From the IMG/VR virus record IMGVR_UViG_3300047480_000210, positions 1-62,915 of that record: a stretch of 62,915 nucleotides of DNA. One strand, 5' to 3'. The stretch is from a virus. The notes beneath the pieces were generated by a model. It was not told the origin of the DNA. It did no database searches and worked only from the letters and a program-made list of their open reading frames with translations. Position numbers and translations under genes: made by a program. Position 1 is the first letter of the stretch. Every line of letters begins with the position of its first letter. Positions 14,493-21,755 of this stretch are shown here, in pieces.

Positions 14493-15427
14493 TAGTCTGC
14501 TTGCGTATATCTTATAGTTTTACCCGAACCCCAATCGCTTAGGTGGGCAATAAGTTCATCTCTTGGAATGAACACTGCTTTATTTTTGTAGTTATGACGT
14601 AGTCGAGTGTCGCTTGGATTCATAATGAAGTCAACCTGCTCGGAACTAACGTATTTTGGAAATATTTCAAGTTCCTTGCCCCAGTACATGCCGTAAATGA
14701 TTGGTTTGACATAATACTCCCAAGAGAAGATCAGCGGCGGAGGATTGCCAGTGTCTTTGTCAACCAGGCCATTGCCCTTAATATATTCCAATCCATTGAT
14801 GTAGCCGGTAACTACCGGATCAGACAAGTAAGCAAGTGCAAACTCATTAAACGGCGCACGCCGATCAATACATACAATCTTACCTGAACGTTCAACTTGC
14901 TTTAATGCTCGTTGGCTAGCTACTTCAATTGCGGTCCATGATTCCATGCAGTATGCTTTGTTATTTGGACCGCGATAGATAAAGTCAAAACTTTCAATGC
15001 CCTGGCAAAAATCTCTATCCTCAGGCAATTGAGCTAGAAACTTTTTCATCATGTGATGTTCGGCTGGGATGCCAGTTTCAAACGCACATGCTTCTATTTC
15101 TTCACGTATGGCAAATGGATCTATTTCAATGATGATACATTTAAAGCCGTACTTCTTTTCTAGTATCTTTATGTTGTTGTATTCGTAATCATTGTACCCT
15201 GGATGGTACATAAACGCACACTCATATGGTAATCCAAGCGTGTGAAATGTGTGAAGCAATACTTGACTATCCAATCCACTGGTCAAACTAATGAGTACCT
15301 TGGTATTGGCTTCTCGAGCCAATCGAATACAACACTGCTCCATCTCCTGGCGTACATTGCCAATAGGACGTTCACAGCTAGTGTATTCTACGTAGAATTT
15401 TTCGTTATCGTCTAATCCGTATATCAT
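14492..15427 (-). CDS. second PP-loop ATPase
   Basis: 311 aa. SLTSGLDSQ at about residues 47-55 is the PP-loop (SxGxDS). The following ECAFMYHPGYNDYEY region resembles the fold of asparagine-synthetase C domains. Start ATG overlaps the radical-SAM stop (ATGA) and its stop overlaps the next start, so the three products are co-translated. Only distantly like its neighbour at 13293. Confidence 0.75.
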   Translation of the reverse strand: MIYGLDDNEKFYVEYTSCERPIGNVRQEMEQCCIRLAREANTKVLISLTSGLDSQVLLHTFHTLGLPYECAFMYHPGYNDYEYNNIKILEKKYGFKCIIIEIDPFAIREEIEACAFETGIPAEHHMMKKFLAQLPEDRDFCQGIESFDFIYRGPNNKAYCMESWTAIEVASQRALKQVERSGKIVCIDRRAPFNEFALAYLSDPVVTGYINGLEYIKGNGLVDKDTGNPPPLIFSWEYYVKPIIYGMYWGKELEIFPKYVSSEQVDFIMNPSDTRLRHNYKNKAVFIPRDELIAHLSDWGSGKTIRYTQAD

Positions 15428-16920
15428 AAGTTTAAAAGTTTATCAATGTATTGGTTTACTTGAACTTGAATTAGTCCTTGCAGTTCTTTAAGATTCCATA
15501 TCTCCCTGTTCTCCCACTTAAATTGCTCTTCTGGAATACCAAGCTGTAGTAGTTGCATAATTTGCCACGACCCATGTTTGGCATTATAAGGCTTTACCTT
15601 AGGAATTATAATATCTTCAACTAGTGCATCAACTTCATACTGATTCCAGTAATCATTTTTCCAATAGCCAAATCTGCCAAAGCCTGGACCTTTAGGGTGA
15701 GGTATTTTGTTTTCAAATGTGTAACCGTATTTGGTTGCATTGCGTTCAAACTCGCTTGCATGTTTTACATGCGGATTTGGTGTTAAGCCCAGAGAATGAA
15801 TTGTCATATTGTACATTTGATTATCAATAAACCAGTCGGCAATTTCTACGATGTCTTCTTGCTTGTCGCCAGGTAAGCCTGCAATAAAACTTAGCGTTTG
15901 ATGTACTTTGTTACCCCAGATGTTGTGATATAGTTCTGGCAAAAACTCTTTACCACTTTTAGCACTCCATCCCTTGCCAATGGTCACTGCTGAATGTTCG
16001 TTGAAAGTTTCAATGCCATGAAATGCGCTGAATAGTCCAGTTTCTTGAAGCATTAGCGGAACGTCAGGGAATCTGTGCAACAGGTCTGCACGTAGATAAC
16101 AAGTGTACTTGATTTTGAATGGTAAAGAACTTACCATTTTATGCCAGGCCTGCATTTTAAACTCAGTGTCATTGAACGTGTCGCATATGACATAGTAGTT
16201 GGTTGTACCCCACTTGGCATAGTTGTGAAGCATTTCTTCTTTGACTAGTTCAAAGTCCCGCAGGTAATCTAGCTTGCCACGACCCAGCATTAGATGATTG
16301 CAAAATTTGCATTTGAAGATACATCCGCGGCTGATCTCAATTGGTAACGTTTCGCCAGGTAAGATGCAATCTTGGTCAGTGAATCTAAATGCATCCTGTT
16401 CAATGTCAAACTTTACATTCAACGGCGTTGAGTATTGCTTATACGTTTTTCGTTGCGAAGATTTAAGTACAATACCTAAAGTAAACTTTGGTTCGGGACC
16501 TCGACCTGCAATATGATCAAGTACTTCAACAAATATATCTTCGCCGTACTCGGCAATGGTAGCGTAGGTTTTTATTCCAGACTCTAAGCGGGCAGTGTTT
16601 AGTCCATAGCCGCCGATGATTAATTTTAAGTTGGGGTATTGACTTTGTATTTTGACAATGGCATTGACTACATGCTCTGGAAATTCAGAGTTGCCTATTG
16701 CTAAGAACGTTGAACTTATAGCCAGCACAAGAGTTGTGTGGTCTATAAATTTAAGTAAGGATTGTGTTAACTGATCTTCGGTAAAGTAAATTACTTGATC
16801 AATGACTTGAGTGCTGTATCCGGCGTTTCTGCAACTGTGTGCAATTTTGTAAGCGCCAATTGTGCGGTAACTTGATATACCGCTTACGTTTGGGCCACTA
16901 TTTAATATTACTACGTCCAT
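15424..16920 (-). CDS. radical-SAM protein with N-terminal cobalamin-binding-like domain
   Basis: Start at ATG 16920 (MDVVILNSGPN), 5 bases after a late promoter; 498 aa. The N-terminal about 130 residues look like a B12-binding Rossmann domain (LIIGGYGLNTA). The radical-SAM cluster is CIFKCKFC (Cys200, 204, 207). Then come GLFSAFHGIETFNE and FIAGLPGDKQEDI, usual for B12-radical-SAM enzymes. Reactions of this class include C-methylation and ring or sulfur chemistry. First gene of the operon with two PP-loop ATPases. Confidence 0.82.
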   Translation of the reverse strand: MDVVILNSGPNVSGISSYRTIGAYKIAHSCRNAGYSTQVIDQVIYFTEDQLTQSLLKFIDHTTLVLAISSTFLAIGNSEFPEHVVNAIVKIQSQYPNLKLIIGGYGLNTARLESGIKTYATIAEYGEDIFVEVLDHIAGRGPEPKFTLGIVLKSSQRKTYKQYSTPLNVKFDIEQDAFRFTDQDCILPGETLPIEISRGCIFKCKFCNHLMLGRGKLDYLRDFELVKEEMLHNYAKWGTTNYYVICDTFNDTEFKMQAWHKMVSSLPFKIKYTCYLRADLLHRFPDVPLMLQETGLFSAFHGIETFNEHSAVTIGKGWSAKSGKEFLPELYHNIWGNKVHQTLSFIAGLPGDKQEDIVEIADWFIDNQMYNMTIHSLGLTPNPHVKHASEFERNATKYGYTFENKIPHPKGPGFGRFGYWKNDYWNQYEVDALVEDIIIPKVKPYNAKHGSWQIMQLLQLGIPEEQFKWENREIWNLKELQGLIQVQVNQYIDKLLNL

Positions 16921-16925
16921 GCTGG

Positions 16926-16933
16926 TACTTAGC
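16926..16933 (-). promoter_or_regulatory. late promoter GCTAAGTA, 5 bp before an ATG
   Basis: Drives the radical-SAM/PP-loop operon as a predicted leaderless mRNA. Confidence 0.6.
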
Positions 16934-16973
16934 GTGTGTAGTAAAAGGCTTGTTGCCAACTTGGTAGCATTAT

Positions 16974-17052
16974 TGGTTGCGGGGGGAGGATTCGCACCTC
17001 CGATCTCCAGCTTATGAGACTGGCGGGGACGACTAGACTCCCCTACCCCGCG
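16974..17052 (-). tRNA. initiator-like tRNA-Met(CAT) with C1-A72 mismatch
   Basis: The acceptor CGCGGGG/CCCCGCA ACCA matches the E. coli tRNA-fMet acceptor, including the unpaired C1-A72 that marks initiators. The loop is CTCATAA. The anticodon stem CCAGT/GCTGG lacks three consecutive G-C pairs, so initiator function is not certain. Confidence 0.8.
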
Positions 17053-17392
17053 GTAACTTTATAAAAACACTTTCAATTTCAGTTCAATGCTGGCACAAAG
17101 AACCTTTCGCCACTGCCAGGTGACCGAGGAGATCGCCCGCTCCAATTGCGGGATCTGCCCGTCAAAAATGTTTATATAAAGTGTCTAGCTACCTACACCA
17201 CATAGGCCCTAAACTGAGCGGAACTACTCTGTCTACGTATTTTTATCTTCTGGAAATAGGTTAGCGTTCCTCACCTACGATTGTTTCCGTACCCCAAAAC
17301 GAGGTCGTGTAGTCAAGTCCGTATGTACTAAGTTGCGAATTATGGAAATCAACCAATACCCACTTTCTTACGTAAAAGTGTAAACGGGGTTT
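17053..17392. other. non-coding tRNA spacer
   Basis: 340 bp with no supported gene. Local GC-rich segments (near 17120-17165) could form RNA structure; nothing is assignable. Confidence 0.4.
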
Positions 17393-17468
17393 TGGTGGAG
17401 GATAACGGGTTCGAACCGATGACCCCCTGCTTGCAAAGCAGATGCTCTCCCAGCTGAGCTAATCCCCC
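17393..17468 (-). tRNA. tRNA-Ala(TGC)
   Basis: Loop TTTGCAA with stem TCTGC/GCAGG, acceptor GGGGGAT, CCA encoded. Confidence 0.88.
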
Positions 17469-17473
17469 AAACT

Positions 17474-17550
<77 letters not shown>

Positions 17551-17556
17551 AATATC

Positions 17557-18129
17557 TTAACGCCACTTGGGTCCATCGACCCAAATTGCTAAACTGTTTC
17601 TAACACCACGTGTGACTGGCAACGCGGCATGGTCAATGAATGATGGGAACACAATCATTGAACCTTGATTTCTAAACGCTTGTGTTGGGATAGCACTATC
17701 AATCCCATACATTTCAAAATCTCCACCATCGTATTCTGCAGGGTCAGTGAGTTGAATCACTGCACTCAGCTTACGATGATAGAATGGATCACCATTCATG
17801 TAAAACACATCATTGTGACGTTTGTATTCACCTTGAATATCACTATTGTACTCAGCAAACTGAATGTAATCAAACTTGCTGATATGAAAGTTAAACCAAT
17901 CGTTGTTGGCTTGACATACAAACTTCCAAATGTCATCAAATAGTTGACCCCACTGCGGCATGTCACGTTGGATAAATGCGATTTGACTTCGGCGCCATTC
18001 GTTGTTTTCTGCCGCGCCATCTACACCAAGTGTAGCAGTTTGCCTTGGAATCTTATTTGCTTCTGCTACAATAGCTTCGCAATAATCCTTGCTAAACTTG
18101 CTATCAAATACACACCATTCACCGTTCAT
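17557..18129 (-). CDS. PKHD-type 2-oxoglutarate/Fe(II) dioxygenase
   Basis: 190 aa. A complete iron and 2OG site is visible: His105-x-Asp107 (YKRHNDVFY), distal His167 (FIDHAALPV) and Arg177 (VRNSLAIWV), as in prolyl-4-hydroxylase-like PKHD proteins. It hydroxylates a protein, nucleic-acid or small substrate, unknown here. It stands alone between tRNA genes. The start at 18129 has AAGGA at good spacing. Confidence 0.85.
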   Translation of the reverse strand: MNGEWCVFDSKFSKDYCEAIVAEANKIPRQTATLGVDGAAENNEWRRSQIAFIQRDMPQWGQLFDDIWKFVCQANNDWFNFHISKFDYIQFAEYNSDIQGEYKRHNDVFYMNGDPFYHRKLSAVIQLTDPAEYDGGDFEMYGIDSAIPTQAFRNQGSMIVFPSFIDHAALPVTRGVRNSLAIWVDGPKWR

Positions 18130-18143
18130 GCTAGTCCTTAATT

Positions 18144-18217
18144 TGGTGCCCCTAGAGAGAATCGAACTCCCGTCCTCGGATTACAAAACCGATGTTCTAC
18201 CATTTAACTACAGGGGC
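18144..18217 (-). tRNA. tRNA-Thr(TGT)
   Basis: Loop TTTGTAA; acceptor GCCCCTG/TAGGGGC; CCA encoded. Confidence 0.85.
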
Positions 18218-18241
18218 TAATCTGTACACTACTTATAATAT

Positions 18242-18317
18242 TGGTACCTGGTGACGGTCTCGAACCGCCGACATCAACCGTGTAAGGATCGCGCTCTACC
18301 AACTGAGCTAACCAGGC
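18242..18317 (-). tRNA. second tRNA-Val(TAC)
   Basis: Loop CTTACAC, acceptor GCCTGGT/ACCAGGT, CCA encoded. Confidence 0.84.
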
Positions 18318-18328
18318 ATTGTCTTTAC

Positions 18329-18502
18329 TTATCCACCTTGCTCAGAGTCTTTGACTTCTGTTGACTCTTCTTGCTCAGGCGGAACATATACATAAGGAAC
18401 CTTTGGCGGCTTCTTGCCAAAAATTGCTTCATGTCTATTCTGATATTCTTCGGGGGAAACACTAAATGGGCGAGGTGTATCGCCCTTACCACCATGACTC
18501 AT
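18329..18502 (-). CDS. small conserved phage-type protein (57 aa)
   Basis: Start at ATG 18502 with AGGAGA; MSHGGKGDTPRPFSV then EEYQNRHEAIFGKK. This GGKGD...AIFGKK pattern is a frequent small phage protein of unknown function. Pro and Glu rich tail. It lies between two tRNA genes, transcribed with them. Confidence 0.8.
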   Translation of the reverse strand: MSHGGKGDTPRPFSVSPEEYQNRHEAIFGKKPPKVPYVYVPPEQEESTEVKDSEQGG

Positions 18503-18521
18503 AAGTTCTCCTGTTATAATT

Positions 18522-18595
18522 TGGAGCGGGTAGGGAGAGTCGAACTCCACTCAGCGCGGCTTGGAAGGCCGGCGTCTCACCTTGAGCTTACCCGC
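18522..18595 (-). tRNA. tRNA-Gly(TCC)
   Basis: Perfect acceptor GCGGGTA/TACCCGC, U73 as in tRNA-Gly, loop CTTCCAA. Confidence 0.82.
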
Positions 18596-18603
18596 ATATA
18601 TTG

Positions 18604-18677
18604 AAACACACTAATGTCCTACAGCTTTAGTAGGCCTCTCACTGTTGCCAATGACGCAGTCACACGTCAATGTGTTT
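18604..18677 (-). repeat. spacer stem-loop, family A copy 2
   Basis: AAACACACT and TCAATGTGTTT close the whole spacer between tRNA-Gly and tRNA-Cys. Confidence 0.5.
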
Positions 18678-18680
18678 TAC

Positions 18681-18757
18681 TGGAGGTCCGAGTAGGATTT
18701 TAACCTACGAATCAACCGGTTTGCAATCGGTGCCATTAAACACTCTGGTACCGGACC
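18681..18757 (-). tRNA. second tRNA-Cys(GCA)
   Basis: Loop TTGCAAA, acceptor GGTCCGG, U73; same A-C mismatch at 31-39 as the first tRNA-Cys. Confidence 0.82.
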
Positions 18758-18764
18758 ATATAAC

Positions 18765-18962
18765 TTATTCATGACCTTGTGCAATCAATGTATTAACTGC
18801 ATTAAGATCAAAGTTTAGATTTGAAATTTTCTCTTTCAAGTCTTGATATTCTTTGCTACGTACATCTCCGCCGCCTACTGCAATGCTGAGATACATGTTA
18901 GCTGCCTCACTGTGGGCCCGTTTAATTTCTTGCTCTAAAAGAGCCTTGCGATCACGTAACAT
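18765..18962 (-). CDS. small coiled-coil protein (65 aa)
   Basis: Start at ATG 18962 with AAAGGAG. MLRDRKALLEQEIKRAHSEA and KEKISNLNFDLNAVNTLI give two amphipathic helices with a GGGD turn between them. No family recognised. Confidence 0.72.
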   Translation of the reverse strand: MLRDRKALLEQEIKRAHSEAANMYLSIAVGGGDVRSKEYQDLKEKISNLNFDLNAVNTLIAQGHE

Positions 18963-18986
18963 ACTGACTCCTTTAAAACTATTATG

Positions 18987-19049
18987 AAACACACTACGAA
19001 GTGTCACTTAAACGGTTATTCCGAATTATATAAGTCAAGCAATGTGTTT
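18987..19049 (-). repeat. spacer stem-loop, family A copy 3
   Basis: AAACACACT and GCAATGTGTTT again close a spacer of about 60 nt, just upstream of the small coiled-coil gene. Confidence 0.45.
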
Positions 19050-19390
19050 TATAATAGTGCCTAAGGTTGAGACGTACACCTTAAGCCAACAGCACCTCTA
19101 GCATTATACAGCACCTTGCGAGCACCGCTTCTCTAGCCATCCACAGAGACCCTTTCGGTATCACTGTTTGCTGTCAGCATCGCCGTTTTTAAAGACAGGC
19201 AGTAGTCTTGTCGCCATATGCTATTCTACGCTTTCTATCCCGTTGACCTTGCGAGCCATTCAAGTGCGCTAACACCTTACGAAACTTCTTGCATAAACCA
19301 ATTTCACCTTGCGAGCTACGTTGGACTTGATTCACTTGCGTGTCAAGTATTAGATGCTTTTCACATATGACCGAGTCAGTCTTTGCGTTT
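19050..19390. repeat. non-coding spacer with three CCTTGCGAGC repeats
   Basis: CCTTGCGAGC occurs at 19114-19123, 19247-19256 and 19307-19316; related CTTGCGG/CTTGCG words follow. No credible frame. Probably a structured RNA or tRNA-array spacer. Confidence 0.45.
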
Positions 19391-19463
19391 TGTTGATAGT
19401 TGGAGTTGAACCAACAGCATATTTCTTAAAAGGAAATCACTCTACCATTGAGTTATATCTAAC
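19391..19463 (-). tRNA. tRNA-Lys(TTT), CCA not encoded
   Basis: Anticodon stem ATTTC/GAAAT, loop CTTTTAA, T arm GTTGG/CCAAC. The acceptor GTTGATA/TATCAAC pairs fully only if one A is bulged, so it may be impaired. Confidence 0.7.
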
Positions 19464-19967
19464 CTACTGCGATGTGCTGACTCAGTTGCTTCATACTCTT
19501 TTGGAATACAAAATACAACACACCACGTACCTTTTGTCTTGCGGACTACTCAGTCGTCTTTTGCGATATGTGTCGGGTCTCGGCTTTCGCGTACCTCCAC
19601 TTACCACTCAAACTGCATACGAGCCCTTGGGTGCAACCCCTCGGACAAATACACTACCCTTTCTCATACCAATTAACTGGACTGGTTTTGTTGTGAGGTC
19701 AGCACCACCTGTTACTCTCTAATGACTTGCGTTACCCTTGCAGGCGCTTGAGCCACTAATTCTTTCCACAACATCCAGCGTCATTGTTACAACCACCGGT
19801 CTTATCAGTGATCGCTACCTCGCGGTAGTGAGCAGGCTTGTCTAAACGAACTATTGCTAGCGGAGTTATGTAGGCATACCTCCTTTGGCTGTGTCACCAC
19901 AGTTATTCTTCACTAGACAGCAAGCCGCCTAGTAGGATGTTAAACCACCCTTAAATTCTTATACAAC
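19464..19967. other. 500-bp non-coding region in the tRNA array
   Basis: No supported gene. A long-range stem (GCTTGTCTA near 19836-19844 with TAGACAGCAAGC near 19913-19924) and a local hairpin (GCTACCTCGCGGTAGT near 19813) suggest a structured RNA. RNase P RNA signature words were looked for and not seen. Confidence 0.4.
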
Positions 19968-20046
19968 TGCACACTATACAGGATTCGAACCTGCCTCACA
20001 CTGCCAATAGGCAGTGCTGACTACCACATATCATCAGCGTGTACGG
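19968..20046 (-). tRNA. degenerate tRNA-like sequence
   Basis: Good T arm (ACAGG/CCTGC-like) and a strong anticodon-like stem (CACTG/CAGTG) with an 8-nt loop CCTATTGG, but a poor acceptor and no CCA. Identity cannot be assigned. Confidence 0.4.
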
Positions 20047-20124
20047 CGCTTTCATGTGCATGTGTATAAGAACTTCTTATACTTGAATTTTTAAAGAACA
20101 ACGTTAATTTCTTAACATGTATCT

Positions 20125-20153
20125 ATTGTAGCAAACTTTCGTCTGCTTGTCAA
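20125..20153 (-). promoter_or_regulatory. sigma70-type promoter
   Basis: TTGACA, 17 bp, TACAAT inside the tRNA array. Confidence 0.8.
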
Positions 20154-20226
20154 CGACTTTTTAAAAATAATTAAGAGCTTGTAGACCAAACTACAATTTA
20201 CCGGTTTCTAGACGAACTCTTAAACT

Positions 20227-20285
20227 TGGTGTAGAGATTGGGATTCGAACCCAACTGGTCTACCATTTTACAATGGGTAACGTTA
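20227..20285 (-). tRNA. 3' half of a tRNA
   Basis: CCA, acceptor strand TCTCTAC and a perfect T arm TTGGG/CCCAA are present, but no matching 5' acceptor strand was found within 100 bases. A relic, or a gene broken by insertion. Confidence 0.4.
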
Positions 20286-20366
20286 CCTCCCATCGCTGTA
20301 TGCCCCTTGGATAATTACTTCCTACTCACATACAGGCATAGACTTGTCCCTAGACTCGCCACGAAT

Positions 20367-20436
20367 TGGTTGCGGTGGAAGTATTTGAAACTTCTAATCC
20401 GGCTTATGAGGCCTTCATCTACCCTGACTCACCGCG
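20367..20436 (-). tRNA. initiator-like tRNA-fMet(CAT)
   Basis: Acceptor CGCGGTG/CACCGCA ACCA with the C1-A72 mismatch; anticodon arm GGC-CTCATAA-GCC has three consecutive G-C pairs; T loop TTCAAAT as in E. coli fMet. Short D arm. The best initiator candidate in the window. Confidence 0.82.
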
Positions 20437-20442
20437 ATAACT

Positions 20443-20519
20443 TGGTGCCCTCACACGGATTTGAACCGCGGACCTCCCGCTTACAAGGCGGATGCTCTGG
20501 CCAGCTGAGCTATAAGGGC
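20443..20519 (-). tRNA. second tRNA-Thr(TGT)
   Basis: Loop CTTGTAA, stem TCCGC/GCGGG, acceptor GCCCTTA, CCA encoded. Confidence 0.87.
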
Positions 20520-20526
20520 TAAAACT

Positions 20527-20610
20527 TGGTGCGTCAGGAGAGACTCGAACTCTCAATCCTCTCGGCAGTGGCTTCTAAGACCACCGTGTATACCATTCCA
20601 CCACTAACGC
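20527..20610 (-). tRNA. tRNA-Leu(TAG)
   Basis: Class II, loop CTTAGAA, stem GTGGT/GCCAC, acceptor GCGTTAG, A73, CCA encoded. Confidence 0.87.
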
Positions 20611-20696
20611 ATGTAAAAAGAGAAAGTTCGTTACTTGCCAAGGATAGGTTCTACCTGTCACTTCCTTATAGCTTTTTCGCAGACAACTTTCAAAAT

Positions 20697-20772
20697 TGGC
20701 TCCCTAGGATGGGTTCGAACCACCGACATCCTGATTAACAGTCAGGCGCAACTACCACTGTGCTACTAGGGA
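20697..20772 (-). tRNA. tRNA-Asn(GTT)
   Basis: Perfect acceptor TCCCTAG/CTAGGGA, loop CTGTTAA, G73, CCA encoded. Confidence 0.9.
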
Positions 20773-20779
20773 ATAAACT

Positions 20780-20854
20780 TGGTACTCACTACGGGAATCG
20801 AACCCGTCTTTCCGCCTTGAAAGGGCAGCGTCCTAACCGATAGACGAAATGAGC
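20780..20854 (-). tRNA. tRNA-Glu(TTC)
   Basis: Loop CTTTCAA, acceptor GCTCATT/AGTGAGT, CCA encoded. Confidence 0.85.
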
Positions 20855-20861
20855 ATTAACT

Positions 20862-20936
20862 TGGCGACTCGTGGGAGAATCGAACTCCCGTCTACGGATA
20901 GACAATCCGCGATAATAACCACTATATGAACGAGCC
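20862..20936 (-). tRNA. tRNA-Asp(GTC)
   Basis: Loop TTGTCTA, stem GCGGA/TCCGT, acceptor GGCTCGT/ACGAGTC, G73. Confidence 0.85.
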
Positions 20937-20943
20937 TAAATTT

Positions 20944-20997
20944 CTTATGCCGACAGGACTTTCACCTGTAATATGCTAGGTACGTGTTACGCATAAG
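20944..20997 (-). ncRNA. miniature tRNA-like element 1 (acceptor plus T arm only)
   Basis: Perfect 7-bp stem CTTATGC/GCATAAG, a T-arm-like hairpin ACAGG TGAAAGT CCTGT, and only about 21 nt where D and anticodon arms should be. 54 nt, no CCA. Confidence 0.45.
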
Positions 20998-21051
20998 CAA
21001 CCTAGCCTTCCTAATGATTTACACTTTCTTCATGTAACTGACGACACACTC

Positions 21052-21104
21052 TGGCGCTCCTAAGTGGAATCTAACCACTCTGTGACAGGCTTCCAATCAA
21101 GAGC
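21052..21104 (-). ncRNA. miniature tRNA-like element 2, with CCA
   Basis: Acceptor GCTCTTG/TAGGAGC, T arm AGTGG TTAGATT CCACT, G73 and CCA, but only 18 nt joining acceptor and T arm, so no anticodon. 53 nt. Possibly a processing signal or tRNA mimic. Confidence 0.5.
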
Positions 21105-21109
21105 ATAAC

Positions 21110-21186
21110 TGGCGCACCGTAGGGGACTCGAACCCCTGGCCTCCTGCGTGACAGGCAGGCGATCTAACCAACTGAGCTAACGGTGC
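21110..21186 (-). tRNA. second tRNA-Asp(GTC)
   Basis: Perfect acceptor GCACCGT/ACGGTGC, stem CCTGC/GCAGG, loop CTGTCAC, G73. Confidence 0.88.
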
Positions 21187-21192
21187 ATATCT

Positions 21193-21273
21193 TGGTGGAC
21201 TTCGTTGGAATCGAACCAACGCCTGCGAAGGACTAGGTCCCACGCCGTACTTCCCAGCTAATACCAGAAGTCC
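21193..21273 (-). tRNA. tRNA-like gene with abnormal anticodon arm
   Basis: Perfect acceptor GGACTTC/GAAGTCC, T arm GTTGG/CCAAC and CCA. The centre has a palindrome GGACCTAGTCC, so no standard 7-nt loop with U33 can be drawn; identity open. Confidence 0.5.
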
Positions 21274-21372
21274 AAAATTTCTGAGTCGCATTTTGTACAC
21301 GGTTGACACGCCCGTCCGTGATGTTACGGTTGTGCCCTTACCTGCAGGACGCGAACACAACTATCTAGCATT

Positions 21373-21448
21373 TGGTGCCGCCACCTGGACTCGAACCAGG
21401 GACCTACGCCTTATCAAGGCGGTGCTCTACCAACTGAGCTATAGAGGC
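21373..21448 (-). tRNA. second tRNA-Ile(GAT)
   Basis: Loop TTGATAA, T arm CCTGG/CCAGG, CCA encoded; acceptor GCCTCTA has one mismatch. Confidence 0.83.
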
Positions 21449-21457
21449 TATTGTATT

Positions 21458-21755
21458 TGGTGCTCCGAGCCGGAATCGAACCGGCATGCCTCTCGGCGAG
21501 AGATTTTCTTACCACTATAGCTTTCGCTACCTTTGCAGTTTTGTGGTCTGGACTATACCTTCATCATAGCATTGCTGCCTTAGATGCTCGCCGTCTAGTC
21601 TCTACACGTTCAAAGTAATTTCTTACTAAGCTTCGCTCGGTATTAGCAGTTTAAAGCCTTCACCGAATTTGACGAGTTCTACTCCTGGCATTTCCACCAG
21701 GGCACTCAAATTTTACTCTCAAGTCTCTTGTGTCTACCTATTTCACCATCGGAGC
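21458..21755 (-). tRNA. tRNA-Leu(TAA) interrupted by a group I intron
   Basis: Exons 21721-21755 and 21458-21507 join to a full class II tRNA: acceptor GCTCCGA/TCGGAGC, D arm GTG...CAC, anticodon stem AGAGA/TCTCT with loop CTT+AAAA (TAA), a variable arm, T arm GCCGG/CCGGC, CCA. The intron sits between U34 and A35, the same site as the well-known cyanobacterial and plastid tRNA-Leu(UAA) intron. Confidence 0.88.
21508..21720 (-). ncRNA. group I self-splicing intron (213 nt) in tRNA-Leu(TAA)
   Basis: The 5' exon ends ACTT and pairs with GAGT inside the intron (P1) with a U-G at the splice site. The catalytic core has GAGACTAGACGG and GGTATAGTCCAGAC (P7 strands) and GTAGCGAAAGCT near the 3' end, as in tRNA-Leu IC3 introns. 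The last intron base is G before AAAA. No frame inside; the HNH gene at 21738 lies just upstream and overlaps the 5' exon. Confidence 0.85.

Noticed and set aside
19050-19320. CRISPR-like array from the CCTTGCGAGC repeats
   Set aside because: Repeats are only 10 bp, unevenly spaced and not palindromic; no cas genes are present.
19354-19722. Plus-strand frame of 122 codons
   Set aside because: It crosses tRNA-Lys and repeat-rich spacer and has no ribosome site or protein-like motif.
21097-21520. Frames on both strands across the tRNA-Asp/Ile/Leu genes
   Set aside because: They are translations of tRNA genes; tRNA structure explains the sequence.
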